Shown here in pieces: positions 48,301 through 59,663 of a stretch of 64,000 nt of DNA; position 1 is the first letter of the stretch, and every line of letters starts with the position of its first letter. The notes beneath the pieces are model-generated. The model did not search any database. It saw only the letters and a list, made by a program, of their open reading frames with translations, and had not been told where the DNA came from. Both the position numbers and the translations under genes were made by a program. Source of the DNA: Uranotaenia lowii (lineage: Eukaryota; Arthropoda; Insecta; Diptera; Culicidae); contig NC_073691.1 of NCBI RefSeq assembly GCF_029784155.1, positions 133,544,394-133,608,393 on the forward strand. The letters run 5' to 3'.

Positions 48301-49503
48301 TTTTGCAACCACTTCATCCAACTCGGAAGGAGTAGTAATTTCAGGTGTATATCCATGAAATTTAATAGCAATATGCTCCAAATATAGGTCCCAATTAGTT
48401 GTTCTTGGGTTTCTGAATGTAATTGTTTCTAAAAACTCACCTGAGTGTTCAAAATAGATAAACCTGTGGTCAGAAATCGATTCTTCGTTAGGCACATGCC
48501 AATTTGAAATTTCCTGAGAAATTGTTCTAGAACAAAGTGTGATGTCAATCACCTCTTCTCTGTCACACCTAACAAAAGTTGGTTTATTTCCTACATTTAG
48601 AATTTCTAAATCAGTGCTGCTTAAATATTCCATTAAATTTAAGCCTCTCAGATTGATATCTGAGCAACCCCATACAAAATGATGGGCATTGGCATCACAG
48701 CCAATTACAAGAGGTATATTTTGTGATTCACAGAATGAAATGACATTTTTTAAATCATCCGTAGGGGATGATTGTTCATATGGTGAGTATGCTGAACAGT
48801 AGATGTATTTTCTATCAGGCAGCGAAACCTGAACGACGCAAATGTCTCTTTTTGTTAGATTGGGTATAAGTGTTGCATTTAAAGAATTGTTTATCAATAT
48901 ACATGCACGAGGCATTATTCGGGCATTAGTCATTCCAATTACACTGAACACAGTAAAGTTTGGTTTGAGCAAATTCCCTAAGTAAAAAGTTCCATTTCGG
49001 AAATAGGGTTCTTGGACCAAGGCGATTGATGCAGTTCCATTAAGGATTAAACGACATGAGTTAAGTGTAGCGGTTCTTTTGTGCTGCAGATTTATCTGTG
49101 CAACCTTAATAGAAAGCATTTCTATCAAAGAATTCCACACATATTTCCATCACACACAAGAACCACTGCACCTTCATATCAACGCATGAAGCGGGGTATC
49201 CCATACAGGATGAAAATTTAAAAATCGTGTGTATAATCTGAATCCCACGAGTTGCCAGGAAAAATACGGCCCTTTGCACCAGTGCCTGGCTATAGTGCAG
49301 ACCTTAACAACGTTCTGCTTAAGATAGGATTATTATACACCCTCCTACCCCCACTTTGGGGCCCGCAGGCACAGAACCACCTTGAAGCGGGTGTTTACAA
49401 AATTTAGGAGAATACAACTCGTGCATGCGCATTAATAGCAATAAGCACAATTGGTGAATCCTCCCTGAAGAAACTTGGCTTGGAACCAAGCCAAGGTCCC
49501 CCC
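45304..49503 (-). mobile_element. LOA-like LINE, recent insertion
   Basis: 4.2 kb between the two copies of the 151-bp duplication, transcribed on the minus strand. It carries one intact long ORF, a 3' region of about 185 bp and a 5' region of 363 bp. The 5' region holds GC-rich text (with CCACTTTGGGGCCCGCAGGC) and no separate ORF1, so the copy may be 5'-truncated or the family may lack ORF1. There is no poly(A) tail at the 3' end. The intact ORF plus identical flanks points to a young insertion. Confidence 0.88.
45490..49140 (-). CDS. LINE polyprotein: endonuclease, RT, RNase H
   Basis: Uninterrupted 1216-residue ORF that nicks target DNA and copies the element RNA into it. Endonuclease about 8-235: E44 in QEPYF, D149/N151 in CDAN, D224-H225 in SDH. 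RT about 430-720: motif A FLDIEGAFD (D585), CPQGGVLSPL (641-650), FADD (673-676). RNase H about 940-1065: D945, E980, D1006, H1048 and D1058 in the expected blocks. A C-terminal Cys-His cluster reads C1159, C1162, H1171, C1176. All catalytic residues appear present. The start could be M1 or M8 (MLSIKVAQINLQHK); M8 lies right at the conserved opening. The domain order with RNase H points to the LOA or a related R1/I-group clade; I favour LOA. No other ORF of the element is seen. Confidence 0.93.
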   Translation of the reverse strand: MWNSLIEMLSIKVAQINLQHKRTATLNSCRLILNGTASIALVQEPYFRNGTFYLGNLLKPNFTVFSVIGMTNARIMPRACILINNSLNATLIPNLTKRDICVVQVSLPDRKYIYCSAYSPYEQSSPTDDLKNVISFCESQNIPLVIGCDANAHHFVWGCSDINLRGLNLMEYLSSTDLEILNVGNKPTFVRCDREEVIDITLCSRTISQEISNWHVPNEESISDHRFIYFEHSGEFLETITFRNPRTTNWDLYLEHIAIKFHGYTPEITTPSELDEVVAKTTEIILNSYEEACPVRTLKFNKNSTPWWNSNLSKLRKNCRRSWNRRRTEGFDAFKLARRAYRKATRAAERSSWQSYCTNISGLHEASRLNKVLAKSKDYQVSYLKTPSGDYTSNDEETLSCLFNTHFPGCVDQDSSIEPEFFSGSLDSLHFARKIVTTESIKWAIDGFAQYKSPGSDGLFSVLLQKGFDHFKHILRKIMISSFAHGYIPKLWRQIAVKFIPKGGRSSYDEAKSFRPISLSSFLLKALERLIDHHIRQECLVQHPLNATQHAYQTGKSTLTLLHNVVHNIENNFSQKESCLGAFLDIEGAFDNVSFTSIMDAALLHGVPSVITNWIRAMLSNRNLHSSLRQASITKVSTRGCPQGGVLSPLLWNLVADGLLRKLNDRGIPTYGFADDYLLLVRGLCISTLFDIMQQALRSVERWCSHVELSVNPLKTNIVLFTKKRITRGVRPLLFYGSEITVSNQVKYLGVILDSKLNWSDHIEFRIKKACMAFGQCRRAIGKNWGLKPKHIHWIYSTIVRPILAYGCLVWWQKGEVATVRTKLNHLQRMCLLSGSFTTTPTAALEALFSIKPLHLFLKQEAFSCAFRLQAVGLWLSGNIERSSSHTNVWPELVRLNKFNLAPNDLTLSSSFPYMGFKVKFPSPQEWLSGFVEDQMSSHIVFYTDGSLSNGRAGAGIYCHELNIEHAQPLGKYCTVFQAELYAIMYGMQIALQKKIMFRTIYFCSDSQAAIKSLSASSSRSKLVIACRKAIEELAEANGLNLLWVPGHKGIFGNECADELARAGSEKEFYGPEPAVPISPCWFRNQIQTWSSNQHKRYWEELDTCRQTKLFLEKPSPIISSYLLTLNKSHCSILIRALSGHCKLNYHMHNIQRAESPVCGSCESDVEDPFHLICKCPSFARLRFRTLGSYALSESEFKKLNLKNILSFLTECRKKL

Positions 49504-49654
49504 CACGAAAAGTTGCAGGTTGTATTATAGAATGGTATGTTTGGAATGTTAGTTTTGTAGAATTTCTGCATCTCTACAAAAATTAGTAAAAGAGTTGTGC
49601 AATTGAATGGAATAAAAACTCCTGGAATAGAAAGGCGAGAAGGAATACGATGTT
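49504..49654. repeat. 151-bp target-site duplication, right copy
   Basis: Partner of 45153-45303. It sits on the 5' side of the LINE. Confidence 0.9.
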
Positions 49655-51774
49655 TGTTTTTAGGTCAAATTAATCTTCATTAAAATAATAGCTTATTCAT
49701 GTGATAAAGAATGAAACGATCAAAAAGTGCCTAACGATCGAATAAACCTTCTAAACAAACGCCGAAAACTCGTCAAGTTACTTGAAAAATTTCTTAATTC
49801 GTTGATTTCAGATATTTTTGAAAAAAAAAACTATTAAAGTTCTTTCCTTAGTGAGCTGGATTTTAAAATTTTCATCAAAATTTTGAAAGAGTACCGAAAT
49901 TGTATCGTTGATTTCTGAATATCAGGAAATCTCGTTCAAAGCTATTTTTGACAATTGCAAAATTGTTTTTCGAAATTCAAATAACGCAATTCACAGACCT
50001 TAATTTCTTTCCAAGAAAATTACTGAAGATTCCATGTAAATTTCGAATTTATATGTTTTTGGGAAAAAATTACAACTTTTTCAGTATGTCGAAATTTGTG
50101 CCATGCTTTGAATTGCTACTGCAACATTGCTTTTACCAAAATATCTTCAACAAAGGTTTATAAGGAACTATTATGCCTGTACTTTATACATTACAGGATT
50201 TCTTCTACAAGTAACCGGGACGGGCAATTTCGAGTAAATTTTGAAAAACCTAAAAAACTCAGGACATTTGATTACAAATTTTTTACCCACGAACTGAGCA
50301 ATAGACAAGTAAATTTTAACTGAATTCAGGCATTCATTCTAAACAAATACATACGTGCGAAAGGAAAGTGAAAGAAAACTAATTTAAACTACATCGGATC
50401 GGAGCTCATCAGCAGCGTTTAAATCGACGAACGAATAGTAGAACTAAAAGTGATCATCCAGAGCATCTCATTATTCGAGCTTAAGTTATTTTAAATTATT
50501 TATTAATGGCTGACCGGCGTGCTTTTCCTACTTACACCAAATAAATGAAATTCAGATTCATTGTTGTCATTCAGATTGAATTGTTTTGCGTGAATTATTT
50601 ATTACCAGATTACAACAGAAATCAAATAAATCGCTATAGAATGAAACATGCAGCGCGAGCGATACAAATAAGACTTAAACATATTTTCTGAAACTTGATA
50701 TTTTAATTTGATTCCAGGATTTGAAATTTTAAAGCTTTTTCAATAAGCTTCACAAATTCTTAAATTAATTTATTAATTAATTGATATAAATTCCCCACAC
50801 TCTCCCCCTTTCAATTCGGGAAGAGCTCAAGAACTATGCCATAGATACGAAATATCTTGAGTATCTGAAGAATGTCACATGCCACATTTGGCTCCATTTG
50901 TTTGATAAGAGTTTTCGAGTTATGTCAAATTAAATAGGAATAAAGTCTGCCTCTTTCTTCCTGACATCGCCCAGAAGAAGGAGGTTCTCAAATTATCCAT
51001 ACGCAAACAATCTATCTTGTAGAATATGGACCCATTGCTTGTTTTGATCTCGATATATGCAAAAAAACTGGTAATGGAGCCCTCCTGTCCTTCACATCCT
51101 CCACTACTGGAATAAAGTCTCTAATAATCATACCCATTTTTTTTCGTTTCCAAAACCCTCTCATATCAAATTTAATCACATTATTTAGTTGATAAATTTG
51201 ATAAGATTCACAACAAAACAACCCTTCCTTTCCTACCCTCTCCACACTGCAAGTTGTAAGGATTTCTAACAATCGTAGTTAGAGTTAGATAGTATCCTAT
51301 GGATCTGTTTATATAGCAGTGGTTTTAACCTGGTTTTTTGTTTTGTTTTGGGCAATTTTGAAATTTAATAATTAATTAATTAATCCAAATCTGATTCCTG
51401 CATTTGACCCAACATAAAATTATGGATTTCTATTATTAAATCGATTTCTGAATCTAAATTTCAAACAAAAATTACCATTATTATGGACAGATCGAGTTTT
51501 TTTCGCATTTTGAGATTGCGACATTATTTTTGAGATGTTTTCTTTATGAAAATTAATTAAACTGAATTATTATTCTCCTCAGAGGTTACGTGCGTCGTGA
51601 ATATCATAAGATCACTTCTCTCGCTCTTAATGTTATTTTTGCCTAACCAACGACGGAAGTCGAGACTTGTTCATGCGGAAAGAGAATAATTTTTGCCAAT
51701 AAATGTCCTCTTTACACAATTCAGGATAGTATCATAAAACTAAATTCATGTTTGCTGCTTTCCTTTACTTCCAG
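49655..51774. other. AT-rich sequence upstream of the receptor exon
   Basis: No coding sequence recognised. If the receptor has a non-coding first exon and an intron ending at 51774, this interval holds part of that intron, or its promoter lies further upstream. No convincing TATA plus initiator combination was picked out. Confidence 0.35.
51758..51774 (+). promoter_or_regulatory. possible 3' splice site before the receptor leader
   Basis: A pyrimidine tract (CTTTCCTTTACTTCCAG) ends in AG at 51774 and is followed by sequence of clearly different, less AT-rich composition. It would place the start of a mainly untranslated leader at 51775. RNA evidence is absent. Confidence 0.4.
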
Positions 51775-51813
51775 ATTAATCCGTTCTACGACCCACCACA
51801 ACCGTACTCCATC

Positions 51814-51918
51814 ATGGGCTTCCATATTTTTTTTCCGAGGTTCATTACCCACACTTCCATCGGCGGTCCTTGGAGTGTGATTAATTTGGAGCATGGCAAT
51901 GTCCTTATGCTGAAGTAG
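51814..51918 (+). CDS. upstream ORF in the receptor leader
   Basis: A 34-codon ATG-to-stop frame inside the presumed leader, 189 bp before the main start. The frame is open back to 51775. A second, four-codon upstream ORF (ATGCTAATGCTC then TGA, 52091-52105) ends two bases before the main ATG. Both could dampen translation of the receptor; whether either is translated is unknown. Confidence 0.3.
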   Translation: MGFHIFFPRFITHTSIGGPWSVINLEHGNVLMLK

Positions 51919-52107
51919 GTACGAACAACGTGAACGCAAATTCGGATAAAACGACCTCCAGACCCAGCCGAAAAAGTTCGGAGTATCCGTCCATAGCAAG
52001 AGTTTACTTTTTGCGGTGCGTTTTTTTAATCTGTCCCTCATTTGAAAACCAAAAATCCACAAACTCAAGTTGTAGTGAGCTGAGTCACTAATGCTAATGC
52101 TCTGAAA

Positions 52108-52369
52108 ATGGATATCGTTCTGTCCCGGTTTAACCTTTCGCTGGACAATGAGACAATCATGGGCACCAGCACAATCCGGCAGGGGCTCATCGAGCAGTAC
52201 AGCACAAACCGGAAGGTAGACGATCCTGCCTATCACATCCTGATTGTGATGTACGGCATCCTGATTGTTTTCGGAGCCACGGGAAACAGTCTGGTGGTGA
52301 TGGCCGTGGCCCGGAAGCCACAGATGCGAACGGCACGGAACATGTTCATCGTGAATCTGGCAGTTTCCG
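52108..52369 (+). CDS. NPFR: neuropeptide F receptor-like GPCR, first coding exon
   Basis: 87 codons plus one base of a class A peptide receptor, most like insect neuropeptide F receptors, which sense NPF at the cell surface and signal through G proteins in feeding circuits. N-glycosylation sequons at N9 and N14 in a 42-residue extracellular tail. TM1 about 43-67 with the GN motif (N60, position 1.50). Intracellular loop 1 reads RKPQMRTARN, typical of NPFRs. TM2 begins with NMFIVNLAVS. A consensus donor G|GTGAGT follows; the intron is phase 1 and splits the codon that in relatives is the TM2 Asp (2.50). The start is the first in-frame ATG (AAAATGG) after an in-frame TGA at 52081. No later exon was found in the window, so the gene is partial. 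Confidence 0.85.
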
Positions 52370-52377
52370 GTGAGTAG
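52370..52377 (+). promoter_or_regulatory. 5' splice site of the receptor exon
   Basis: GTGAGTAG directly after the exon; the frame would stop two codons on (GGTGAGTAG gives Gly-Glu-stop), which supports splicing here. Confidence 0.85.
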
Positions 52378-53921
52378 GAAAAGAAATGTAGCAAAAAAGC
52401 ATAAATGCTTGAGGCTAGTACGTATCTAAGACTTACCTATATACTAATCTCAGTTATCTGTAGGGGAGAAGCGGGCAATATGCGTCTTTTAAGTAGAATA
52501 CTTAATCAAATATTACATCGAATATGTGTACAAAACTATATACACATAAACAGACGTCTGTTTTCTAAACATTGAAGTAATTTTTATGTTGAAATCTTCT
52601 TCAGTTTTCGAGAAAATGATTTTATTTTAACTGTTGTCTAAAACGCCGAACCTCAAACTGTGCGGGCTAAATGGCAAAAATTTCTATTTTTAGGAAATAT
52701 TTCCGTATAATTTCACTGGAAAAGTTAGACACTGATAACTTTCATACGACAAAGCTGAAGTATTATGAAAACAATGTTTTTTATAATTTTATGGAATAAA
52801 TCTAAAGACAGGGTTTCCATATTATAGAGGCAGTTCAACCATAAGAAAAATCGAATATGTTTTGAGATCTTCAATTTTCTCTTGAAGTGTTAATTAGAAC
52901 TTTTATTTGAAACTTTAATGTTAAAAATCACACATTTATTTAATTTAACCTGATATTTAGGGATAGAGGCATTTTACAAACATGATAGAGGGATACTTAA
53001 ATACTCTTTTATTTTACTATCTAATCATTATTAAAGCTTCAAAAAACCCAAATTTATTTAACTTTTTAAGTACATTTATATAAGAGTCAAAAACCATCCA
53101 AGTTTTTGTTTTGACCTTCTTAACGAATCATTTTTAAAAGTCAAAATATTACATTAAATTTAATATGTGGTAGCAATAAAGCTATATATTTAAGTCATGT
53201 GTCTTATTGTTTTTTCCAGACCTGAATGTAAAATAACGGGTCTTTAAATAAACGAAAAAAATAATATCAAATAGGTATCAAAACCTTGTATGAATTTTGA
53301 TTTTTTTTCAAGTTGGTAAATTCATAAAATTCTTTCTTGCCTTATGTTCAAAGCGTATGCATTGATGTGATATGCTGTCTAGTCAGCTATTTCCTCAAAT
53401 AGCCGTAGGCGTATTTACCCCGATAGGCCCATTTAGGAACACTTTCCCCTATAGCTCCCTTTGTGTACAGGTACAAAGATACATGTAGGGTGGGTGTTCC
53501 TAATTCGGCATGTGTGCCTAATGTTAACATACCGTTTGATAAAGACTGTTTGTGACGTTATTTTCGACTTATCAAAACTAAAAAACAATTGATAATGTTA
53601 CGGATCATCTGAACTTAAAGCATACATATGATTTGTTTCAAATTATTTTTAAGTTGGACGGGATTCTAAGCAAGTTTCTTGAAAAACTATCTTAGAAATA
53701 AAAAAATTAAGCTAAATTTTTCAACCAATTTTTTTTTGTCAGATGTTAATAACCATGATTTTTGTTATAGTAATGTTAAAACCATCTCTTTATACGGTAA
53801 AAACTAAAACAAATGCTATGGCTATTATAAGGAACATTTTTTTCAGTGTTTTCCTAATGTTGGACATAGTCTTGAGCACTTTGACTATATCGAAGTCCTA
53901 GCATGTTTTTGAAATGAATAT
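52378..53921. other. receptor intron, AT-rich part
   Basis: No exon or complete element recognised. The segment at 53490-53850 repeats words such as TTCCTAATTCGGCATGTG and TTTTCCTAATGTTGGACATAG at its ends and may be an old TIR element. Confidence 0.4.
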
Positions 53922-54093
53922 TGTGGTGATGTTATAAACTTGCACCACACTGTTTGCATTATCTTATAACATTGCACCAATGTATGAATAGCGGTGCAAG
54001 TCACTTCGGAAACCACACTTGTGCTGCTGACGAGCGCTGACTCGGACATTCTCGTGTAGACCACCAAGCGTGGTACATCGGCTCGCTGTCACA
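53922..54093 (+). repeat. left LTR
   Basis: 172 bp, TG...CA ends. It differs from the right LTR only at one spot near the middle (TATGAATAGCGG versus TATGCCTGCGG), which indicates a fairly recent insertion. Confidence 0.85.
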
Positions 54094-54203
54094 AGTGGCG
54101 ACGAAAAAAAAAAATGGTTACGCGTGCGAGTAGTTAGTTTCGTACTTTTGTGGGGATTAAGATTTCTCGAGAAGATAATTTATGCCGAGTGTTTTTATTA
54201 AAA

Positions 54204-55715
54204 GACTAGCTGATCCCATACGAACTTCGTTTCGCTTTAAATCATTGGTACGTCAAAATGAGTTTAGAAAATGAATTCGAAACATTTTTTCGACAATTTT
54301 GGGGAAAAAATTCAACAGTGTTTAAAGTCGCTACTATTACTATTACTTGAAATTCAAATTAAAATTTATGTGAGAGTGTTTTCTTCTCGATCGGTTGCAA
54401 AATCTAGACATTTTGGCAGAAACATGTACTATTTGTTTGTGTGCACGACTCTTTTGCTTGACCTTCACACTTAAATTGGTATCAATTAATCGCCTCCAAC
54501 AAAATTATTGCACAAAACACTGAACTTTCAATAAAACCCTCTTTTTCTGTCCCATGGCCCGAAATTCGATAATTGAAACCAATTTTACGTTCATCAAAAC
54601 TCCCTTGTGCCATTTTTTCTTTTAAAATTATATGTAAAATAACGTCAGGAACTTGAAAACAGTGATCAGTGAATATAGACGCCCCTTTCGCCGACCCTTG
54701 ACAAAGAACATGCTACCTGGAGTCAATTGCTCATAGTTTATAACCCTCATCTGAACATTTTCATCTCAATCCGATGCATAATCAAGACAATATCGTGAAA
54801 ACAGTGAGCAACTAACATGGACGGCCTTTTTTTTTTGACCACAATTCAAAACTTGAATCCTGAAATCAATTATCTTTTCTGTTAAACTCCTATGTGCCAA
54901 TTTTCATTACAATTTTATGTTCAATCAAGAGAATATCATTAAAACAGTGAACAGATAATAACCCCTTTTGCCGACCCCTGAGTCAAGATTTGAAACCTGA
55001 AAGCAAAAGAGCGTCCCTCCAAACTCCTATGCGGAAATTTTCATCACAATCCAATGTAAAATAAAGCCAATATCGCAAAAACATTAATCAGTGGATATGG
55101 ACGACCCCTTTTGCCGACCCCTATTCCTAAATTTGATAACTGTAATCGATTGCTTTTCTCTCAAAACACCCATGTGCAAATTTTCATTACAATCCGATGT
55201 AAAATAACGCCAATATCGCAAAAACATAAATCAGTGGATATGGACGACCCCTTTGCCCAACCCCTGACCCTAAATTTGATAACTGTAATCGATTGTTCGT
55301 CTCTCAAAACACTCATGTGCAAATTTTCATCACAATCCGATGTAAAATAACGCCAATATCGCAAAAACATAAATCAGTGGATATGGACGACCCCTTTTGC
55401 CGACCCCTATCCCTAAATTTGATAACTGTAATCGATTGCTCGTCTCTCAAAACACTCATGTGCAAATTTTCATCACAATCCGACGGAAAATAACGTCAAT
55501 AACGTGAAAACAATATTTGTCTTGTATGGACGACCCCCTTCAGAAGGGGTCGTCCAAAAATCTAAAAACATTTTTCATCATTCCTGGTCCTAATGAGCAT
55601 CCATGCCAAATTTCAGATCTCTAGCTCTTAAGACGGCTGAGTCTATAGAGGACAAACAAACAAACAAACAAACAAACAAACAAACATACAGATAATTGCT
55701 TTTTATATATATAGA
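54204..55715. repeat. nested dispersed repeat with about 143-bp tandem units
   Basis: Begins ACTAGCTGATCCCATACG and ends in a (CAAA) run (about 55651-55686) plus TTTTTATATATATAGATTA, end types common to arthropod dispersed repeats, perhaps RTE-like. Inside, a unit with CCGACCCCTAT, TTTGATAACTGTAATCG and CATGTGCAAATTTTCATC recurs about every 143 bp between about 54700 and 55500, well preserved in three copies from 55109. Frames across it are repetitive and not genes. Classification is open. Confidence 0.65.
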
Positions 55716-56034
55716 TTATAAGTAATCTAAGTGTCTGTCAGTGAAATAAAAAAAAAATGTGTAGATTGAAGATGAAAGAAAACAAATCATTTAGAAGGGT
55801 ATTTTAATAGTTGATGCTGTTGTACATTCAAGAGAAATTGAGTGATTTTAATAGTGAATTCCAAGATCGTAGTTTGGAATTAAGTTGAAAGTTTTCAAGG
55901 AATGTTTTATTTTGATGTTTCCCTAAATTTTCTTATGATTGAGGTAATTGAAGTCAGAATTAAATTCCTTGTATTGGATAAAGCTTAAATACTTGCTGGT
56001 GCTCTGGATACAAGGTAAGCCAATTGCTAACTTA

Positions 56035-56162
56035 TGCCATATTCGTTTTCATCTGGTGGAAAGATGGTTGTGCACCAACTGCTGTCATCTTCATATAAAA
56101 AAACGCTTTGACAGCACTTGGTGCACTACCGGTGCACCACCAGGATGAAAACGAATATGGCA
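56035..56162. mobile_element. Tourist-like MITE (TTA target duplication)
   Basis: 128 bp with ends TGCCATATTCGTTTTCATC and its complement, matching over about 25 bp with one indel. Flanked by TTA (56032-56034 and 56163-56165), as for PIF/Harbinger-type MITEs. The inner arms repeat GTGCACCA words. Confidence 0.8.
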
Positions 56163-56911
56163 TTAGATATACCCGCTAGCGCATCCCAATGAGCTGTGCT
56201 GTGCGCTCATATGGAAGAACGACAACAAAAGCAACTGTGAAAGCATGCATCCCTTTAGCGAGCAAGGTCAGTGCCCGCCAAATAACTGTACTAATTCGCT
56301 GGGCAGCGTGCAGAGATAGGAGAGATTAGTGGGTGCATCTACAGTGCTTGAGCGGCACGATACAGTCCTTCAATTTAAAGCGTGAGTGGGTGCGGGTGAT
56401 TCTGAGCGCTTTACTTGGAAATCATTTGTATGTGACTATATTGAGACTTGTGCTTGAAGGGAGGAACCTGATCATTTTTTTGAAAGTGTTTCACATATAT
56501 TGAACGACCTTGATAATCAAAATAAATATCTTAGGTACACATGTAAAACTTTTGTAAATAGTCACAAAGTGGAGTTGGTTGGCAGTTTTCAACATGTTTA
56601 ACTTTCAGTTTTTTCTTCCATATCATGTGTGTAATGTGATTGAAGGGTTCACAAGAAAATGTCGGGAATTATGAAGCGAAGAAAATGAAAGGTCAGCTTT
56701 TCATGGTTTTACATACGCATATTGATTTAGATTACGGTCGCGCGATTTCTTGTTGATTAGATTGGTAATAATTATATGAAAGAGGGGGATTGGTTTTCGG
56801 TTATTGAAGTCTAGGTTGAAATGATGTAAAATTTACACATTTTATCACGAGTTAGTGAAAGTGAGGCTTTCTACTAATCTGCTTAAGATCAATCAAATTT
56901 GGAAAGTGTTT

Positions 56912-56981
56912 GCTCAGAAATGGTTTTGAGTGAAGTGACGATTTGATGGAAAATAAGGTCTGCTCAAAAAGGGTTTTGAGC
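56912..56981 (+). repeat. hairpin family members 1-2
   Basis: Two 20-nt hairpins: GCTCAGAA-ATGG-TTTTGAGT (56912-56931) and GCTCAAAA-AGGG-TTTTGAGC (56962-56981). The second has a perfect stem and changes both members of the outer pair relative to ACTC...GAGT members. Confidence 0.75.
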
Positions 56982-57945
56982 AAATAACGAATGTGACGTT
57001 TTCACAGAAAGTGTTTTAAGCTATACTTAATTAAAAGTTTGCTGAAATGGATAAAGGTAAATCTGATTGATAAATTTTCTCAGTCACCAGAGTATATTAA
57101 TTCTTTTTGAAACGTTTTAATTATTCATTTGTGTGTGAATGAATGAATGAATGAAAAGAAATATTACGTTTTTCCCAAAAATATGTTTCCTACGTACGTC
57201 TTGTTTATTGATAAATTACAAGTTAAGTACCAGTACGGTACCTCTAAAAAAACAAACGAGTTGATAACAAGAGCTGGATTGGATACAGGAAGACCAAAAA
57301 AAACTCGTAACGGTATAAGACGAAATTTCAAGTTTATTAGTTTACTATTGGTGATCAAGTTAAGCATAACCTTAATAGTATGAAACTGATATTTATAATA
57401 AAGAAAAATCAGCTGAAAATAGTTGTTTGTTTGTTGATTAGTTTTGAAAATCTAAAAAGACTAACTACGTAAAAATGTGGCGAATCGGTGATTTTGAAAA
57501 AGAATAATCTTTGATTATGTCTTGTTAAAATGTTAAGTTGCCTAATTTCCTGAGATACTTTGACACTGATTTGTTATCTGCAGATTATTTTTTATTTAAC
57601 TATCATCATAAATAATGCTATTATAATTAATCTTACCGATAAAAATCACAGATTCGCTTTTAAGAACTCAATTGGGAGGAACAAAAGAACATTTCAACAT
57701 CGGTGTAAACTTCAAAAATCCTGGTTAATACAATTACATTTGCAGCGTAGCAAAAGCCGTCAGCAAACGAATGAATACAGCAATGCAAGTGTGCAGAAGA
57801 TCTTCTATAATCATGCATAATAGAATACTGTCGAAGCTATAGATGCTGCAGAGTAACGGAAGAAAGTAAAACGCAATGGGTTTTCATTGAGGACATGAAG
57901 GAGTAAAGAAAGCTGCTTTTTAAATACGACAATCATATTAAGTTT

Positions 57946-58136
57946 ACTCGGAACTAGCTTCGAGTGAAAGTTTGCTCAGAAATTGGTTTTGGGTGAATAT
58001 AAGTGAGAACAGTTGTTTGAAAATTATCTTTGGTTTAATAACTAAGAAATGGTTCTTGGCAAAATTAAGAGATTGTGTTCTGTATATGTTTTGAGTCTAT
58101 TATTATGGTGAAACATACTCAGAGTGGGTTTTGAGT
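57946..58136 (+). repeat. hairpin family members 3-6
   Basis: ACTCGGAA-CTAG-CTTCGAGT (57946-57965; pair 5 is G-C instead of A-T), GCTCAGAA-ATTGG-TTTTGGGT (57974-57994; 5-nt loop), ACTAAGAA-ATGG-TTCTTGGC (58041-58060; weakest) and ACTCAGAG-TGGG-TTTTGAGT (58117-58136). Confidence 0.7.
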
Positions 58137-59663
58137 GGCTACTTTAAATTAGGAGACTAATTGAAAAAAGACTCTGTTGGAAAATTTATAACCTAAAGAA
58201 CGAAAGTAAAAAAAAAAGGTTTTTTTTTTATTTCAATCAATTTCGATTGCTATTAATCGCGACGGCGACCATCACCGAGAAGTGTGCAGTTGAAAGAAAA
58301 AAAAATAACGTTTCAAAGGTTCCGGTAACAAAATGGTAAACATTTGGTTTTGGCTGTCAACTTATTTGATCAATTTTCGTTCTTTATAACTTCAATTTTG
58401 AATGGTAAATTGAGGCGAGTAAGATTTTATTCATATTTAATTCTTTTAATTTCACAATCAAATCAATTTTGGAATTTGCTTCTGCGATTTCAACCACATG
58501 ATTTCAAAGTGTACATATTTCTGCAATGCATTTTAACGTGTGTATAATATAGTATATTGAAAAGAAAATTTGAAGGTTTTAGTTTTCTTTCTCAGGATGT
58601 GGACTTCATAATGTTGGCAATAAGAGAAAAAGGAGAAGAAGATGGTAAAAAAAGATGAAAAAAAGATTATTTGAAAAAAAGTACAAATTATATTCGAAAA
58701 AGATTTGGCTGTTATTATTATTTGGCTGGAACATTTGCCCTCATAAAATAAAGTTTTGAATGAGCTTGTGAAACATCGGGAAGGTACGATGATGGGTGCT
58801 CTGTACCAAAAACTTGTTTCAGTTGGGCGGAAAATCTTAGAATCAGTTAAAATTTAAAAAAAAAATATAATAAGGGCATAAATGTGAATTTTGGAATTCG
58901 AAAAGGATATAAAACCGAAGAAATAAGAACGAAATAAAGCTTCCCGATAAATTTGACAACGTGAATGAACAAGGTTTTGTTTGTAAAGATCAATTATGAT
59001 ACGGCGGAAAAAAACTTTATAAAAATATATGTTCTAAAGAAAATAAAAATAGAAAAAGGAAAACTTATCCCAAAGAGGAGTAATCTGCTAAGTTGTTGTG
59101 CCACATAGGTTCATTGTTTAAACTGTCAACATATTCTTAGTAAACAATTTAAAATCCTAGAACTAATAGTTGACTTAATAAATGAAAAAAAAAGATTGTA
59201 TTGTATGAGGTTTATGTTTGCTATGCATGTATTTCTAGCAAGGCAGCAGCGGCATCAAGAAACTCTTGCTTTGTAAAGTGTTTAAGATTATTATCAGCAA
59301 GAGAGCTTACCGCTTTAAGAGGAAAGGATCAAATTTTCCTCATCAAAAGAACATAATAAACAAACTGTGTGAGGTTTACTTTGTCCACAAAATGAATATA
59401 TAGAGATATTTGTTAATAAATATTGTCAATTTTGCATTAATGGAATATATGCCTTTGAGAAAGTGAAGTGGAATGGTTGCTTTAAATGAATTGCAGACGT
59501 CACGAAATGTGTAAGAAATCGTCACTATGTTCTGAATGAAAGTTTCGTGTATAATTTATTATGTATGGATATAGTTCAACTGGAGATTTTGAGTGAAATA
59601 TCAAAAGCAAATAAAACTTTTTAGAAGCAGCTTCCAGAAAAAATAAATGAGTAGTCGATGTTT

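Noticed and set aside
51721..52236. 171-codon minus-strand frame
   Set aside because: It overlaps the receptor leader and exon on the opposite strand and has no family resemblance; a shadow frame.
55111..55493. Overlapping frames with repeated peptide (MCKFSSQSDVK-like)
   Set aside because: They reflect the 143-bp tandem units, with several alternative starts and no domain.
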